Part shown: in pieces, positions 17,036 to 26,102 of the stretch
How positions within the stretch are numbered: position 1 is the stretch's first letter
Layout of the letters: the number at the start of each line of letters is the position of its first letter
Assembly (NCBI RefSeq): GCF_001908725.1
Contig: NZ_CP018725.1
Location: 2,419,501-2,483,500 of the forward strand
Origin: Xanthomonas vesicatoria ATCC 35937
GTDB taxonomy: Bacteria > Pseudomonadota > Gammaproteobacteria > Xanthomonadales > Xanthomonadaceae
DNA length: 64,000 nt
Direction of reading: 5' to 3'
The notes under the pieces: generated by a model
What the model saw: only the letters and a program-made list of their open reading frames with translations
Told to the model about the DNA's origin: nothing
Database searches by the model: none
Position numbers and translations under genes: made by a program

Positions 17036-18280
17036 ATGAACACATCCGCCGATCTGCTCAAGCAACTCCGCATCGACCGCCAGCGTCCTGCCACGCCGCC
17101 GCCCACGCGCCGCGGCGGCTGGATCATTGCCGCCATTGTCATCGTCATCGTGCTGGCCGCCTCCGCGTGGTGGTTCACGCGCCGCCCGGTGGTGAAGGTG
17201 CAGACCGCGCCGGTGGTGGCGATCAGTGCCGGCAGCAGCAGCGCTTCGGTACTGGATGCTTCGGGTTATGTGGTGGCGCGGCGCATGGCCACGGTGTCGG
17301 CGCAGGTCACCGGCAAGGTGCGTGAAGTGATGATCGAAGAAGGCATGCGCGTCGAACAGGGCCAGGTCATGGCCACGCTGGACCCGCTGGATGCCGATGC
17401 GCAGCGCACCTTGTCGGCCTCGCAATTGTCGGCCGCGCGCAGCCAGGTCGACAACATGCAGGCGCAACTGGCCGTGGCCAACGCCGATGCTGCGCGCCTG
17501 CGGTCGCTGGTGGGCGCGCAACTGGTTTCTCGGTCGCAGTACGAACAGGCCACCGCACAGCGCAATGCCTTGCGTGCGCAGTTGCAGAATGCACAACGCA
17601 ACGTGCAGGTCGCCTCGGACCAGCTTGCCATCGCGGGCATCCGCTCGGACTTCAACGTGGTGCGCGCACCGTTTGCCGGTGTAGTCACCGCCAAGGCGGC
17701 GCAGCCGGGCGAAATCGTCTCGCCGTTGTCGGCCGGCGGCGGTTTCACGCGCACCGGTATCGGCACCATCGTGGACATGGAATCGCTGGAAATCGAGGTG
17801 GAAGTGGGCGAGTCCTACATCGGCCGCGTGCAGCCGAAGATGCCGGTGGAAGCCGTGCTCAATGCCTATCCTGAGTGGAAGATTCCCGGCGAAGTGATCG
17901 CCATCATCCCCACCGCCGACCGCGGCAAGGCCACGGTGAAGGTGCGCGTGGCGCTCAAGCTCAAGGACCCGCGCATCGTGCCGGAAATGGGCGTGCGGGT
18001 GAGCTTTCTGGAACAGGCCAAACCGCAGGAAGCCGCCAAGCCGCAGGGCGTGCGGGTGCCGGCCGCCGCACTGGTGGAACGCGAGGCGCGCACGGTCGCG
18101 TTTGTGGTTGGCGAGCGCAACACGGTCAGCGCGCATGCCGTCACTACTGGCATGGTGATGGGCGAAGACAGGCAGGTGCTGTCGGGCCTGACTGCAGGCG
18201 ATAGCGTGGTGCTCAATCCGCCGCAAGAATTGAAGGAAGGCGACAGCGTGGCCGAAGCAGAACCGGACGCTGCCGAGTAA
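17036..18280 (+). CDS. Periplasmic adaptor (MacA/HlyD-like) of an ABC exporter
   Basis: A 414-residue membrane-fusion protein. A short cytoplasmic tail is followed by one membrane helix (28-47: WIIAAIVIVIVLAASAWWF), a split lipoyl domain (VSAQVTGKVREVMIEEGMRVEQGQVMATLD and NVVRAPFAGVVTAKAAQPGE), a coiled hairpin between them (about 125-200), then beta-barrel and membrane-proximal domains. It would link the inner-membrane permeases to a TolC-type channel encoded elsewhere. It heads a four-gene set with the ATPase and two permeases downstream, though 379 bases separate it from the ATPase gene. The start at 17036 was chosen because it precedes the anchor directly. Confidence 0.9.
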   Translation: MNTSADLLKQLRIDRQRPATPPPTRRGGWIIAAIVIVIVLAASAWWFTRRPVVKVQTAPVVAISAGSSSASVLDASGYVVARRMATVSAQVTGKVREVMIEEGMRVEQGQVMATLDPLDADAQRTLSASQLSAARSQVDNMQAQLAVANADAARLRSLVGAQLVSRSQYEQATAQRNALRAQLQNAQRNVQVASDQLAIAGIRSDFNVVRAPFAGVVTAKAAQPGEIVSPLSAGGGFTRTGIGTIVDMESLEIEVEVGESYIGRVQPKMPVEAVLNAYPEWKIPGEVIAIIPTADRGKATVKVRVALKLKDPRIVPEMGVRVSFLEQAKPQEAAKPQGVRVPAAALVEREARTVAFVVGERNTVSAHAVTTGMVMGEDRQVLSGLTAGDSVVLNPPQELKEGDSVAEAEPDAAE

Positions 18281-18659
18281 CGAAGAACCAAAGACAGCGC
18301 AGGCAGCGCCACTGCTTAGGGGAGCACGGCAGGCGCGTCGAGGAAAACGGTAGATGTGCTGGCGCCTGCGCCGCACTGCGACGAACGCGTTTGAAACGGA
18401 GTAAAGCGATCTCGATCACGGCAGCGCATGCGCCATCGCGATGTTCTTCAGCATCACCTCAACCGTTGTAGAAGCGCACGCATTTCAGTCGTTGATGGCG
18501 CGTGCGGCGCGTTGCCGCAGTCACGGTCGATGACCTGCAAGCAGCACGCAAGCTCCACCGCACACCACCTCGTCGTGTCACTGCAGCGCCGCATCAGACG
18601 TCCGCAGTCGCTCTGCCGCACCGCTGTTATCTCTTCCCATTGCACCGCCAGGAGTCGCC
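18281..18659. other. Gap between adaptor and ATPase genes
   Basis: A 379-base stretch, unusually long for a gap inside an exporter operon. I see no gene with coding character, no clear hairpin with T run and no recognisable repeat. It may hold a second promoter for the ATPase and permeases. Confidence 0.5.
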
Positions 18660-19349
18660 ATGTCTGCTCTCGTCAGTTTGCGCAACATCACCAAAACCTA
18701 CCAACGCGGCCCGGAGCAGGTGCAGGTGCTGCACGGCATCGACCTGGAAATTGCCGCGGGCGATTTCGTTGCGTTGATGGGTCCGTCCGGTTCGGGCAAG
18801 ACCACCTTGCTCAATCTGATCGGCGGGCTCGACACCCCCAGCGGTGGCGAGATCGAAATCGAAGGCGAGCGCATCGACCGCATGAGTGGTGGGCAGCTCG
18901 CCACCTGGCGCAGCCATCACGTCGGCTTCGTGTTTCAGTTCTACAACCTGATGCCGATGCTCACCGCGCAGAAGAACGTGGAGCTGCCATTGCTGCTCAC
19001 CTCGCTCAATGCCGCGCAGCGCAAACACAATGCAGAAATCGCCTTGACCCTGATCGGCCTGCAGGAGCGCCGCAACCACAAGCCCAGCGAGTTGTCCGGC
19101 GGGCAGCAGCAACGCGTGGCGATTGCGCGCGCGATTGTCTCCGACCCTACCTTCCTGATTTGCGACGAGCCCACCGGCGATCTGGACCGCCACAACGCCG
19201 AAGAAATCCTGTGCCTGCTGCAGGAACTCAATCGCGAACACGGCAAGACCATCGTGATGGTCACCCATGACCCCAAGGCCGCCGAGTACGCCACCCACAC
19301 CATCCACCTGGACAAGGGCGAGCTGGCCGATGCGCCGCTTGCACTGTAA
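18660..19349 (+). CDS. ABC transporter ATPase (MacB/LolD class)
   Basis: A 229-residue nucleotide-binding subunit. Walker [12 protein letters not shown] (about 42-52), Q-loop [10 protein letters not shown], signature [15 protein letters not shown] (about 142-156), Walker [13 protein letters not shown] and switch histidine VTHDP are all present. The [15 protein letters not shown] stretch after the Q-loop is typical of the LolD/MacB/FtsE class that drives type VII ABC systems, which do not pump through a channel but do mechanical work across the membrane. It serves the two permeases that follow, 12 bases on. Confidence 0.95.
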   Translation: MSALVSLRNITKTYQRGPEQVQVLHGIDLEIAAGDFVALMGPSGSGKTTLLNLIGGLDTPSGGEIEIEGERIDRMSGGQLATWRSHHVGFVFQFYNLMPMLTAQKNVELPLLLTSLNAAQRKHNAEIALTLIGLQERRNHKPSELSGGQQQRVAIARAIVSDPTFLICDEPTGDLDRHNAEEILCLLQELNREHGKTIVMVTHDPKAAEYATHTIHLDKGELADAPLAL

Positions 19350-19361
19350 GGGAGCGCGGCC

Positions 19362-20522
19362 ATGAAGTATCTCTCGTTGGTGTGGGCCCAGTTGTTCCGC
19401 AGCAGGACCCGCACCCTGCTGACCTTACTCTCGGTGGTGGCGGCGTTTTTATTGTTCGGCATGCTCGATTCGGTGCGTGTGGCCTTCACCTCCGGCGGCA
19501 GCGTCAGCGGCGTGGATCGGCTGGTGGTGGCCTCGCGTTTGTCGATCACCCAATCGTTGCCGATCAATCTGGAATCGCAGATCCGCAGCGTGCCGGGCGT
19601 GCGCGATGTGACCTCGGCGATGTGGTTCGGTGGCATCTACCGCGACCCGAAGAACTTCTTTCCGAACTTTTCGGTGGCGCCCAATTTCTTCGATGTCTAC
19701 AGCGAATACCAATTGCCCAAGGACCAGCTCAAAGCCTTGCAGACCACCCGCACTGGCGCGGTGGTCGGCGAAAGCCTCGCCAAGGAAAATGGCTGGAAGA
19801 TCGGCGACACCATCCCGCTGCAGGCGACCATCTTTCCACGCGGCGGCAGCAACGACTGGCCGCTGAAACTGGTCGGCATCTTCCGCATGAAAGACCGCAC
19901 GTTGGCCGCCAACCAGGAACGCCAGTTGATGATGAACTGGAAATACTTCGACGAGTCCAATGACTACATCAAGAGCAAGGTCAGCTGGTACACGGTGACG
20001 CTGCGCAATCCCGACCAGGCCTCGCGCGTGGCGCAGGCGATCGATGCGCTGTCGGCCAACTCCGATCATGAAACCAAATCGCAAACCGAATCGGCGTTCC
20101 AGCAGGCCTTCGTCAAACAGTTTGCCGATATCGGCTTGATCGTCACCTCGATCATGGCTGCGGTGTTTTTTACCTTGCTGCTGCTCACCGGCAACACCAT
20201 GGCCCAGGCCGTGCGCGAGCGCATCCCGGAGCTGGCCACGCTGAAGACGCTGGGCTTTCAGGACCGCACCGTGCTGAGTCTGGTGATGGTGGAATCGATG
20301 TTGCTGATCGGCCTGGGTGGCCTGATCGGCATGGGGCTCGCGGCGCTGGTGATCCCGGCCGTGGCAGCACGCAGCGGTGGCCTGATGCCAACGCAAAGCG
20401 TGCCGCTGCAGACCTGGTTGGTGGCCTTTGGGCTGATGGCCGGCATCGGCATCGTGGTGGGTGTGCTGCCGGCGTTACGCGCGCAGCGCTTGAAGATCGT
20501 CGATGCCCTCGCCGGCCGCTGA
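19362..20522 (+). CDS. ABC permease, MacB/FtsX family (first)
   Basis: A 386-residue permease: membrane helix 1 at about 16-36, a long periplasmic domain (40-255), then three helices (about 262-285, 310-335, 350-372). This is the four-helix topology of FtsX/MacB. Within the C-terminal part, [26 protein letters not shown] is the conserved coupling helix that contacts the ATPase. It starts 12 bases after the ATPase stop; the next permease follows 13 bases on. In MacB the ATPase is fused to a permease; here it is separate and there are two unlike permeases, so the complex is probably a heterodimer. Confidence 0.93.
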   Translation: MKYLSLVWAQLFRSRTRTLLTLLSVVAAFLLFGMLDSVRVAFTSGGSVSGVDRLVVASRLSITQSLPINLESQIRSVPGVRDVTSAMWFGGIYRDPKNFFPNFSVAPNFFDVYSEYQLPKDQLKALQTTRTGAVVGESLAKENGWKIGDTIPLQATIFPRGGSNDWPLKLVGIFRMKDRTLAANQERQLMMNWKYFDESNDYIKSKVSWYTVTLRNPDQASRVAQAIDALSANSDHETKSQTESAFQQAFVKQFADIGLIVTSIMAAVFFTLLLLTGNTMAQAVRERIPELATLKTLGFQDRTVLSLVMVESMLLIGLGGLIGMGLAALVIPAVAARSGGLMPTQSVPLQTWLVAFGLMAGIGIVVGVLPALRAQRLKIVDALAGR

Positions 20523-20535
20523 CAGGAGCATGCAC

Positions 20536-21855
20536 ATGCAACGCAAATGGAAAGACCGTGGCATCAACCTGCTGTCGATCTTGCTGCTGGCGATCGGACT
20601 GGCTGCCTGGATCGCACTGCCGTGGATGCTGCTGCTGCCGATCGGCGGATTACTGGCGGTGTGGCTGGTGGTCACGCGCAGTGGCCGGCTTTCGCTGGCC
20701 GCCGCGCGCATCGGCATCGCCACCTTGCCGCAACGCTGGGGGTCCAGCTCGGTGATCGTGGTCGGCATTGCCGGCGTGGTCGGCGTGTTGGTGGCGATGC
20801 TGGCGATGGGCCAAGGGTTTCAGGCCACGCTCAACAGCACCGGCGACGACACTACCGCGATCGTCCTGCGCGGCGGTTCGCAGGCGGAGACCAACTCGGT
20901 GATCACCCGCGATCTGGTGCCGCTGATCAGCAGTCTGCCCGGCATCGCCGCCGATGCCAACGGCCGCCCGACGCTGTCGCCGGAACTCTCGCAAGTGGTC
21001 AATATCGCCTCCCGCTCCGATGGCACCGACGTCAACGCGCAGTTGCGTGGCGTGGGCGAACAGGCCTGGGCGGTGCATGACAAGGTCAAGATCGTGCAAG
21101 GCCGCCGCTTCACCACCGGCCTGCGCGAGATGGTCGTGGGCAAGGGCGCCCTGAACCAGTTCCGCGGGTTGGAGCTGGGCAAGACGCTCACGCTCGGCAG
21201 CCAGCAGTGGACCGTCGTGGGCGTGTTCGCCTCCGGCGATGCGCACGATTCGGAGCTGTGGACCGACGCGCAGACCCTGGCCACCACCTACAACCGCAGC
21301 GCCTATCAGTCCATCAGCGTGCGCACCAGTGGCAAGGCCGGCTTCGCCCAGTTCAAGACCGCCATGGCCGCCGACCCGCGGCTCAAACTGGATGTGGAAA
21401 CCACGCGCGCCTACTACGGCAAACAAGGTGGCGGCTTGAACAAGTTGATCAGCATCCTGGGCACGGTGATCGGCGCGATCATGGCGGTGGGCGCGGTGTT
21501 CGGCGCGCTCAACACCATGTATGCGGCGGTGGCCACGCGCGCGCGCGAGATCGCCACCATGCGTGCGATCGGGTTTCGCGGCACGCCGGTGATCATGGCG
21601 CTGATGCTGGAAACCATGTTGCTGGCACTGCTGGGCGGGCTGCTGGGGGGGCTGATCGCCTGGGCGGTGTTCAATGGCTACACGGTCTCCACGCTGGGCA
21701 ACAATTTCAGCCAGGTGGTGTTCCAGTTCAAGGTGTCACCGGAGCTGCTGTGGAGCGGCTTGAAGTGGGCGCTGGGCATTGGCCTGGTCGGCGGGCTGTT
21801 CCCGGCACTGCGCGCGGCGCGGTTGCCGATCACCACCGCATTGCGTGAGGTGTAG
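20536..21855 (+). CDS. ABC permease, MacB/FtsX family (second)
   Basis: A 439-residue permease of the same topology but with an extra N-terminal helix pair (about 9-50) before the MacB periplasmic domain. The coupling segment ATRAREIATMRAIGFRGTPV and the last two helices (LALLGGLLGGLIAWAVF; WALGIGLVGGLFPALRAARLP) fit the FtsX family. ATG 20536 is chosen since CAGGAG is seven bases upstream; the ATG at 20530 is too close to it. It closes the exporter operon. Confidence 0.93.
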   Translation: MQRKWKDRGINLLSILLLAIGLAAWIALPWMLLLPIGGLLAVWLVVTRSGRLSLAAARIGIATLPQRWGSSSVIVVGIAGVVGVLVAMLAMGQGFQATLNSTGDDTTAIVLRGGSQAETNSVITRDLVPLISSLPGIAADANGRPTLSPELSQVVNIASRSDGTDVNAQLRGVGEQAWAVHDKVKIVQGRRFTTGLREMVVGKGALNQFRGLELGKTLTLGSQQWTVVGVFASGDAHDSELWTDAQTLATTYNRSAYQSISVRTSGKAGFAQFKTAMAADPRLKLDVETTRAYYGKQGGGLNKLISILGTVIGAIMAVGAVFGALNTMYAAVATRAREIATMRAIGFRGTPVIMALMLETMLLALLGGLLGGLIAWAVFNGYTVSTLGNNFSQVVFQFKVSPELLWSGLKWALGIGLVGGLFPALRAARLPITTALREV

Positions 21856-21874
21856 GCAGCCCAGTGGGCTGCCG

Positions 21875-21905
21875 GGATTTGGGATTTGGGAGTGGGGAGC
21901 GGGAA
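21875..21905. repeat. 'gggatttggga' intergenic element
   Basis: A run of gggattt/gggattt/ggga units after the second permease stop, related to the head of the element at 7588. Typical short intergenic repeat; no gene in the 267-base gap. Confidence 0.4.
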
Positions 21906-22122
21906 TTCGTAGCAACAAAGCGCGATGCCGGTGGCGGCGGCCTCGTGGAGGATCCGAGTTCTTGCGGGTGTTGGGCCGCCGGGACCCGGCACCGCCGCCC
22001 GCCGCTACCTGCAGTAACTGAACATAGTGCAGGCTGTCATCGTTTTGTCACCGCAGTGAGGTAGATGCGCGGGCTTGGCAGGCCGTAGCCTGCTCGGCCG
22101 TTCGATTCAACGATATACCGCC

Positions 22123-23238
22123 ATGAAGCGCCTGTTTCTGCTGGCCTGCGCCTGCCTGTGGCTGGCCGGCTGTTCTTCGTCCTCCACCTCGCTCAGCGAG
22201 CGCCTGGTCGCGCCCGGTGGCGTGTCGCCGTTGCTGGACGAAGAACGCATCGCCGCCACCATCGCCACCGTGCCCAGCCGCAGCGGCCACGTGACCACGC
22301 GTGATCAGGTGCCGATCTTCTGGCGTGCGATCGATCCGGGCCAATACGCCATGCATTACCGCTACCTGGGCCAGCGCAACGACGCGGCGCATGCGCTGGA
22401 TGTGGACTTCAGCTTCAGTGTCCCGCGCGTGCCGGCGCCGGCGCCGCGTGGCACCGTCGTCTTGCTGCACGGCTGGATGATGGACGGCGATTCGCTGCTG
22501 CCGTGGTCGCTGCAACTGGCACAGGCTGGCTACCGGGTGATCACCATCGATCTGCGCAACCACGGCCATTCCGGCGGTGGGCCGTCGGGCTATGGCACAC
22601 GCGAATCCGACGATGTGATCGACGTCATCAACGCATTGCAGCCGCGCGGCGAGATCCACGGGCCGCTGTACCTGTTCGGCATTTCCTACGGTGCGGCCAC
22701 CGCGCTGTTCACCGCCGACAAACTCGGCCCGCGCGTGGCCGGCGTGGTGGCGATGGAATCCTTCGCCAATGCCGGGCGCGGCATCCGCGACATGGTGCCG
22801 CACCTGCTGACCAGCCAGCCCAGCGGCTGGCGCGGGCAGGCGGTGGCGGCGTACGCACGCTGGCGCTATGCCGACCAGAATCTGGATGCGGTGATCGCCG
22901 CCGCCGACACCCAGCTCAAGCTGGATCTTGACCATGTCGATGTGACGCAGGCGCTAGCCGACACGCGCAGCTGCGTGCTGCTGCTGCATGGCGATGCCGA
23001 TCAACACATTCCGGTGGCGCATGGCCGCGCCCTGGCGCTGGCCAGCACCCGCGCGCATTACGTCGAATTGCGCGGCGAAAATCATCTGAGCCTGCCGCTG
23101 CGGTTGGACCTGCTCGGCGCACCGATCGACCAATGGCTGGCACAGGTTCAACAGGCCCCCGACCACTGCCCCGCTCCGCAGGCCCTGCCGGCCTCCACGC
23201 TGGCGGTTGCGATGCCGGTACCGGTGCCCAGTAGCTGA
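22123..23238 (+). CDS. Alpha/beta-hydrolase lipoprotein
   Basis: A 371-residue lipoprotein: signal peptide with lipobox LAGC (Cys18 or so), then an alpha/beta-hydrolase domain from about 105. The oxyanion motif is LLHGWMMDG, the nucleophile elbow is GISYGAAT (Ser about 195), and the acid and base are probably Asp and His in LHGDADQHIP and ENHLSLP. A strand RNHGHSGGG is typical of esterase/peroxidase-like members. Substrate unknown; it should face the periplasm. It begins about 270 bases after the exporter operon and is likely a separate unit. Confidence 0.87.
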   Translation: MKRLFLLACACLWLAGCSSSSTSLSERLVAPGGVSPLLDEERIAATIATVPSRSGHVTTRDQVPIFWRAIDPGQYAMHYRYLGQRNDAAHALDVDFSFSVPRVPAPAPRGTVVLLHGWMMDGDSLLPWSLQLAQAGYRVITIDLRNHGHSGGGPSGYGTRESDDVIDVINALQPRGEIHGPLYLFGISYGAATALFTADKLGPRVAGVVAMESFANAGRGIRDMVPHLLTSQPSGWRGQAVAAYARWRYADQNLDAVIAAADTQLKLDLDHVDVTQALADTRSCVLLLHGDADQHIPVAHGRALALASTRAHYVELRGENHLSLPLRLDLLGAPIDQWLAQVQQAPDHCPAPQALPASTLAVAMPVPVPSS

Positions 23239-23283
23239 TCGTTGCACGCGCTGCTTCCTTCGCACAGACGCAGCCCGGCGCGC

Positions 23284-24201
23284 TCAGCGCACCGCCAGCG
23301 GCTGCCGCGCGCGCAACACGCTATCGCCGACAAACAGCAGCAGCCCGACCCAGATCGCAGCGAATCCGATCGCGCGCCCCTGGTCGAACGGCTCATGGAA
23401 GAACCACACGCCCAGCAACAGCTGCAGGCTCGGCCCGATGTACTGCAGGATGCCCACCAGCGACAGCGGGATGCGCCGCACGCCGTATGCAAATCCGATC
23501 AGCGGCACCGCCGTCACCACGCCACCGAAGATCAGCAGCAGATCGGTGCGCAGATCCCAGCCACTGAAGAATGCGCCGCCATGGCCCTGCTCACCCCATG
23601 CCGCCAGCAGCAGTGCCGGCACGAACAGGTACACGCTTTCCACGCCCAGGCCGGCCACCGGGTCCACCGCCACCAGCTTGCGCAGCAACCCGTAGAGTCC
23701 GAACGAGACCGCCAGCCCCAGCGCAATCCACGGCGGCGCACCGGCATCGATGGTCAGCCACAGCACGCCAATTGCCGCGCACGCCACCGCCAGCCACTGG
23801 ATGCCGCGCAGGCGTTCTTTCAGCACCAGCACGCCCAGCAACACGCTCAGCAAGGGGTTGATGAAGTAGCCCAGGCTGGCTTCGATCACATGCCCGGCAT
23901 TGATGGCCCAGATATACAGGCCCCAATTGAAGGCGATCGCCACGCTGCTGGCGGCCAGCATCCACAGCGCGCGTGGCTGCGCAGCAATCGTGCGCCACCA
24001 GCGCAGGCCCGAGCTCGCCACCAGCCACACAACCACCAGCACCGCGCTCCACACGATGCGGTGCGCGATGATCTGCAGCGACGGCACCACCTTGAGCAGG
24101 TGCCAGTACAGCGGCACCAGGCCCCAGATCACAAAGCTCGCGGCGGTCATCAGCAGACCGCGCCGCGCTTCCACCGCCGACACCGGCACAGCCGCGCTCA
24201 T
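23284..24201 (-). CDS. rarD: RarD-type EamA transporter
   Basis: A 305-residue protein with ten membrane helices. The N-terminal ASFVIWGLVPLYWHLLKVVPSLQIIAHRIVWS pattern is diagnostic of RarD. This branch of the drug/metabolite transporter superfamily is linked to chloramphenicol sensitivity in some species, but its natural substrate is unsettled. The start overlaps the stop of the upstream EamA gene by four bases, so the two transporter genes are coupled. Confidence 0.92.
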   Translation of the reverse strand: MSAAVPVSAVEARRGLLMTAASFVIWGLVPLYWHLLKVVPSLQIIAHRIVWSAVLVVVWLVASSGLRWWRTIAAQPRALWMLAASSVAIAFNWGLYIWAINAGHVIEASLGYFINPLLSVLLGVLVLKERLRGIQWLAVACAAIGVLWLTIDAGAPPWIALGLAVSFGLYGLLRKLVAVDPVAGLGVESVYLFVPALLLAAWGEQGHGGAFFSGWDLRTDLLLIFGGVVTAVPLIGFAYGVRRIPLSLVGILQYIGPSLQLLLGVWFFHEPFDQGRAIGFAAIWVGLLLFVGDSVLRARQPLAVR

Positions 24202-25094
24202 CGTCGCGCCCTGGCCAGGGTGACCACCAGCACGCCGCCCAGAATCACCGCCATCGCGCCGATATCGTGCGCGGTGAACTGCTCATGCCCCAGCCACGCA
24301 CCCAACGCCACCGCAATCACCGGATTGACGTAGGCATAGCTGCCGGCCAGCGCCGGGCGCACGTGGTGCAGCAGCCACACATAGGCGGTGAATGCCACGA
24401 TCGAGCCGAACACGCACAGGTACGCCACCGCCATCAGGCCATGCGGCGTTGGCCAGGCCTGCGGGCGCTCGCCGATCAGCAGGCCAGTGCTGACCAGCAG
24501 CACGCCACCGCACAGCATCTGCCCGGCGGCGGTCATGAAGGGCGATGGCAGATCGCGTCCGCGCGACCACACCGAACCGAATGCCCAGCCGATCGGTGCG
24601 ATCAGCAGCAACACCAATCCCCCCGGCGTTGCAGTGAGACTACTGCCGGCATTGAGCCACACCACGCCCAGAAATCCGATCACGATGCCCAGCCATTCGC
24701 CGCCGCTGGCGTGCTGCCCGCGCAAGGCGCCGAACAAGGCCATCCACAACGGCACCGACGCCACCGCCGTGGCCGCCAGGCCCGAGGACACATTGCGCTC
24801 TGCCAGCACCACCATGCCGTTGCCCAGTAGCAGCAACGCCGCGCCCATCAAGGCCACGTTCTTCCACTGCGCACGCGTCGGTGCTGCCACACCGCGCCAA
24901 CGCAGCACGCTGTAGAGCACGCTGCCGGCAATGATGAAGCGCGAACCGGACACCATCGTCAGCGGCTGCGCGCCGCCTTCCAGCGCAAAGCGGATTGCCA
25001 GATAGGTCGAGCCCCAGACCACATAGACCAGCAGCAACGCAACAACAACCAACCCGCTGCGCGCAGGCGCGGCAGCGCCGTGAGAGGAAGACAT
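24198..25094 (-). CDS. EamA-family transporter (YedA-like)
   Basis: A 298-residue transporter with two EamA repeats of five helices each (VVWGSTYLAIRFALEG at the start; SIVAFTAYVWLLHHVRPALAGSYAYVNPV in the second repeat). The sequence is of the YedA/RhaT-related drug/metabolite group; amino-acid or metabolite efflux is likely but not shown. The ATG at 25094 is chosen as the longer frame adds a cysteine- and alanine-rich stretch with no helix. No strong ribosome site is seen. Confidence 0.88.
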   Translation of the reverse strand: MSSSHGAAAPARSGLVVVALLLVYVVWGSTYLAIRFALEGGAQPLTMVSGSRFIIAGSVLYSVLRWRGVAAPTRAQWKNVALMGAALLLLGNGMVVLAERNVSSGLAATAVASVPLWMALFGALRGQHASGGEWLGIVIGFLGVVWLNAGSSLTATPGGLVLLLIAPIGWAFGSVWSRGRDLPSPFMTAAGQMLCGGVLLVSTGLLIGERPQAWPTPHGLMAVAYLCVFGSIVAFTAYVWLLHHVRPALAGSYAYVNPVIAVALGAWLGHEQFTAHDIGAMAVILGGVLVVTLARARR

Positions 25095-25590
25095 CGGAAC
25101 AGAGCCAAGTGCAGCGGAAGCCGCCATTCTAGCTAGAGCACCCGCCCAAGCCCAAAGACGGCTGAAGCCACGAGGCAAGCACGCACCAGACGCAAGGATG
25201 GCATTCGGCGGCACCGCGGCAGCCCTGGCGCGATGATGGACGACGGCCACATCTGTTCGGCCGCGACGCAAGAGCCGGTGCAAGGTGCGATGTGGAGCTG
25301 CACAGGGAGTGCAACTTCGGCGTCGCCATGCCCATGCCGAGCACCGGCCGCGCGTGCTGCTCGTCGCGCACTCTTTGTGCTGGCCGCTCTAAAGCGACTA
25401 CCAAAACATCGCGAGTACTCGCGAGGCCGCTGTGGACGGCGCCCAGATCCGAAATGTACGACTGGTCCATGCTGGCGGCACCCGCCTGCCGGTGCGCACG
25501 CTGGTTTGTGTGCGGGCCTTGTCGTTGCCTACATGCGCTTCGGCCGCCTTGCGCGCTATGGTGCAGCTTATCCCTCGTTCCGGAGCGCAG
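25095..25590. other. 496-base gap upstream of EamA and Rap1a-like genes
   Basis: This stretch lies between two divergent genes, so it holds both promoters. Open frames here are short and without codon bias. I see no repeat or hairpin of note. Confidence 0.5.
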
Positions 25591-25986
25591 ATGCAGCGTC
25601 GCCTTCCCTGGCTGGCCATGGCCGCCCTGATCGTCCTCTCCACCGCGGCAACGGCACGCACCCTAGAGCCGTGGGAACTCAGCGGACGCAAATTGATCGA
25701 GGCCGGGCTGGATGGCTCGCTGGCGCCAGAGATCGATGCGCCGCACCAGCCCGAACTCAAGGTCATGGTCTCGGCCAGCCGCGCCGGCGCCTATGTGCTC
25801 GGCGTGGCCAGCACCAGCTATCGCACGCAATGGTGCATGCCTGCGGGCAAGCAAGGCCCGCCGGACCTGCAGCCGATCATAGCCGACCTGACCGCGCTAC
25901 CCGATGCGCGCCTGGACGAAGCAGCTCCCGGCCTGATCGTCGAGGCGCTGCGCAAGCGCTATCCATGTGGCAAACGCACGCCGTAA
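25591..25986 (+). CDS. Secreted protein with Rap1a/Tai immunity-like pattern
   Basis: A 131-residue exported protein: signal peptide (LPWLAMAALIVLSTAATA) and a single small domain. The second half reads WCMPAGKQGPPDLQPIIADL then APGLIVEALRKRYPC. The pattern C-x-P-x-G plus helix plus VxxAL-x6-PC, with two cysteines able to form a disulfide, is that of the Rap1a/Tai family (PF18602), periplasmic immunity proteins against type VI amidase or Tae4-like toxins. No toxin gene is adjacent. It could instead be a free-living family member of other function. The family call is by pattern only. Confidence 0.6.
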   Translation: MQRRLPWLAMAALIVLSTAATARTLEPWELSGRKLIEAGLDGSLAPEIDAPHQPELKVMVSASRAGAYVLGVASTSYRTQWCMPAGKQGPPDLQPIIADLTALPDARLDEAAPGLIVEALRKRYPCGKRTP

Positions 25987-26102
25987 AACCGCAGCCGCTG
26001 CTCCGCGCCCTGGCGGCTGGATGCGCTGGGCACGGCCATCGCCAATGATTCGACGCCCGGGCGGGCAAAAACCGCAGCGGATGCGGCTCCACCACTCAGG
26101 CG

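Noticed and set aside
17030..18376. 448-codon minus-strand frame over the exporter adaptor
   Set aside because: Composition is His/Arg-rich with no motif; the plus strand has the lipoyl domain.
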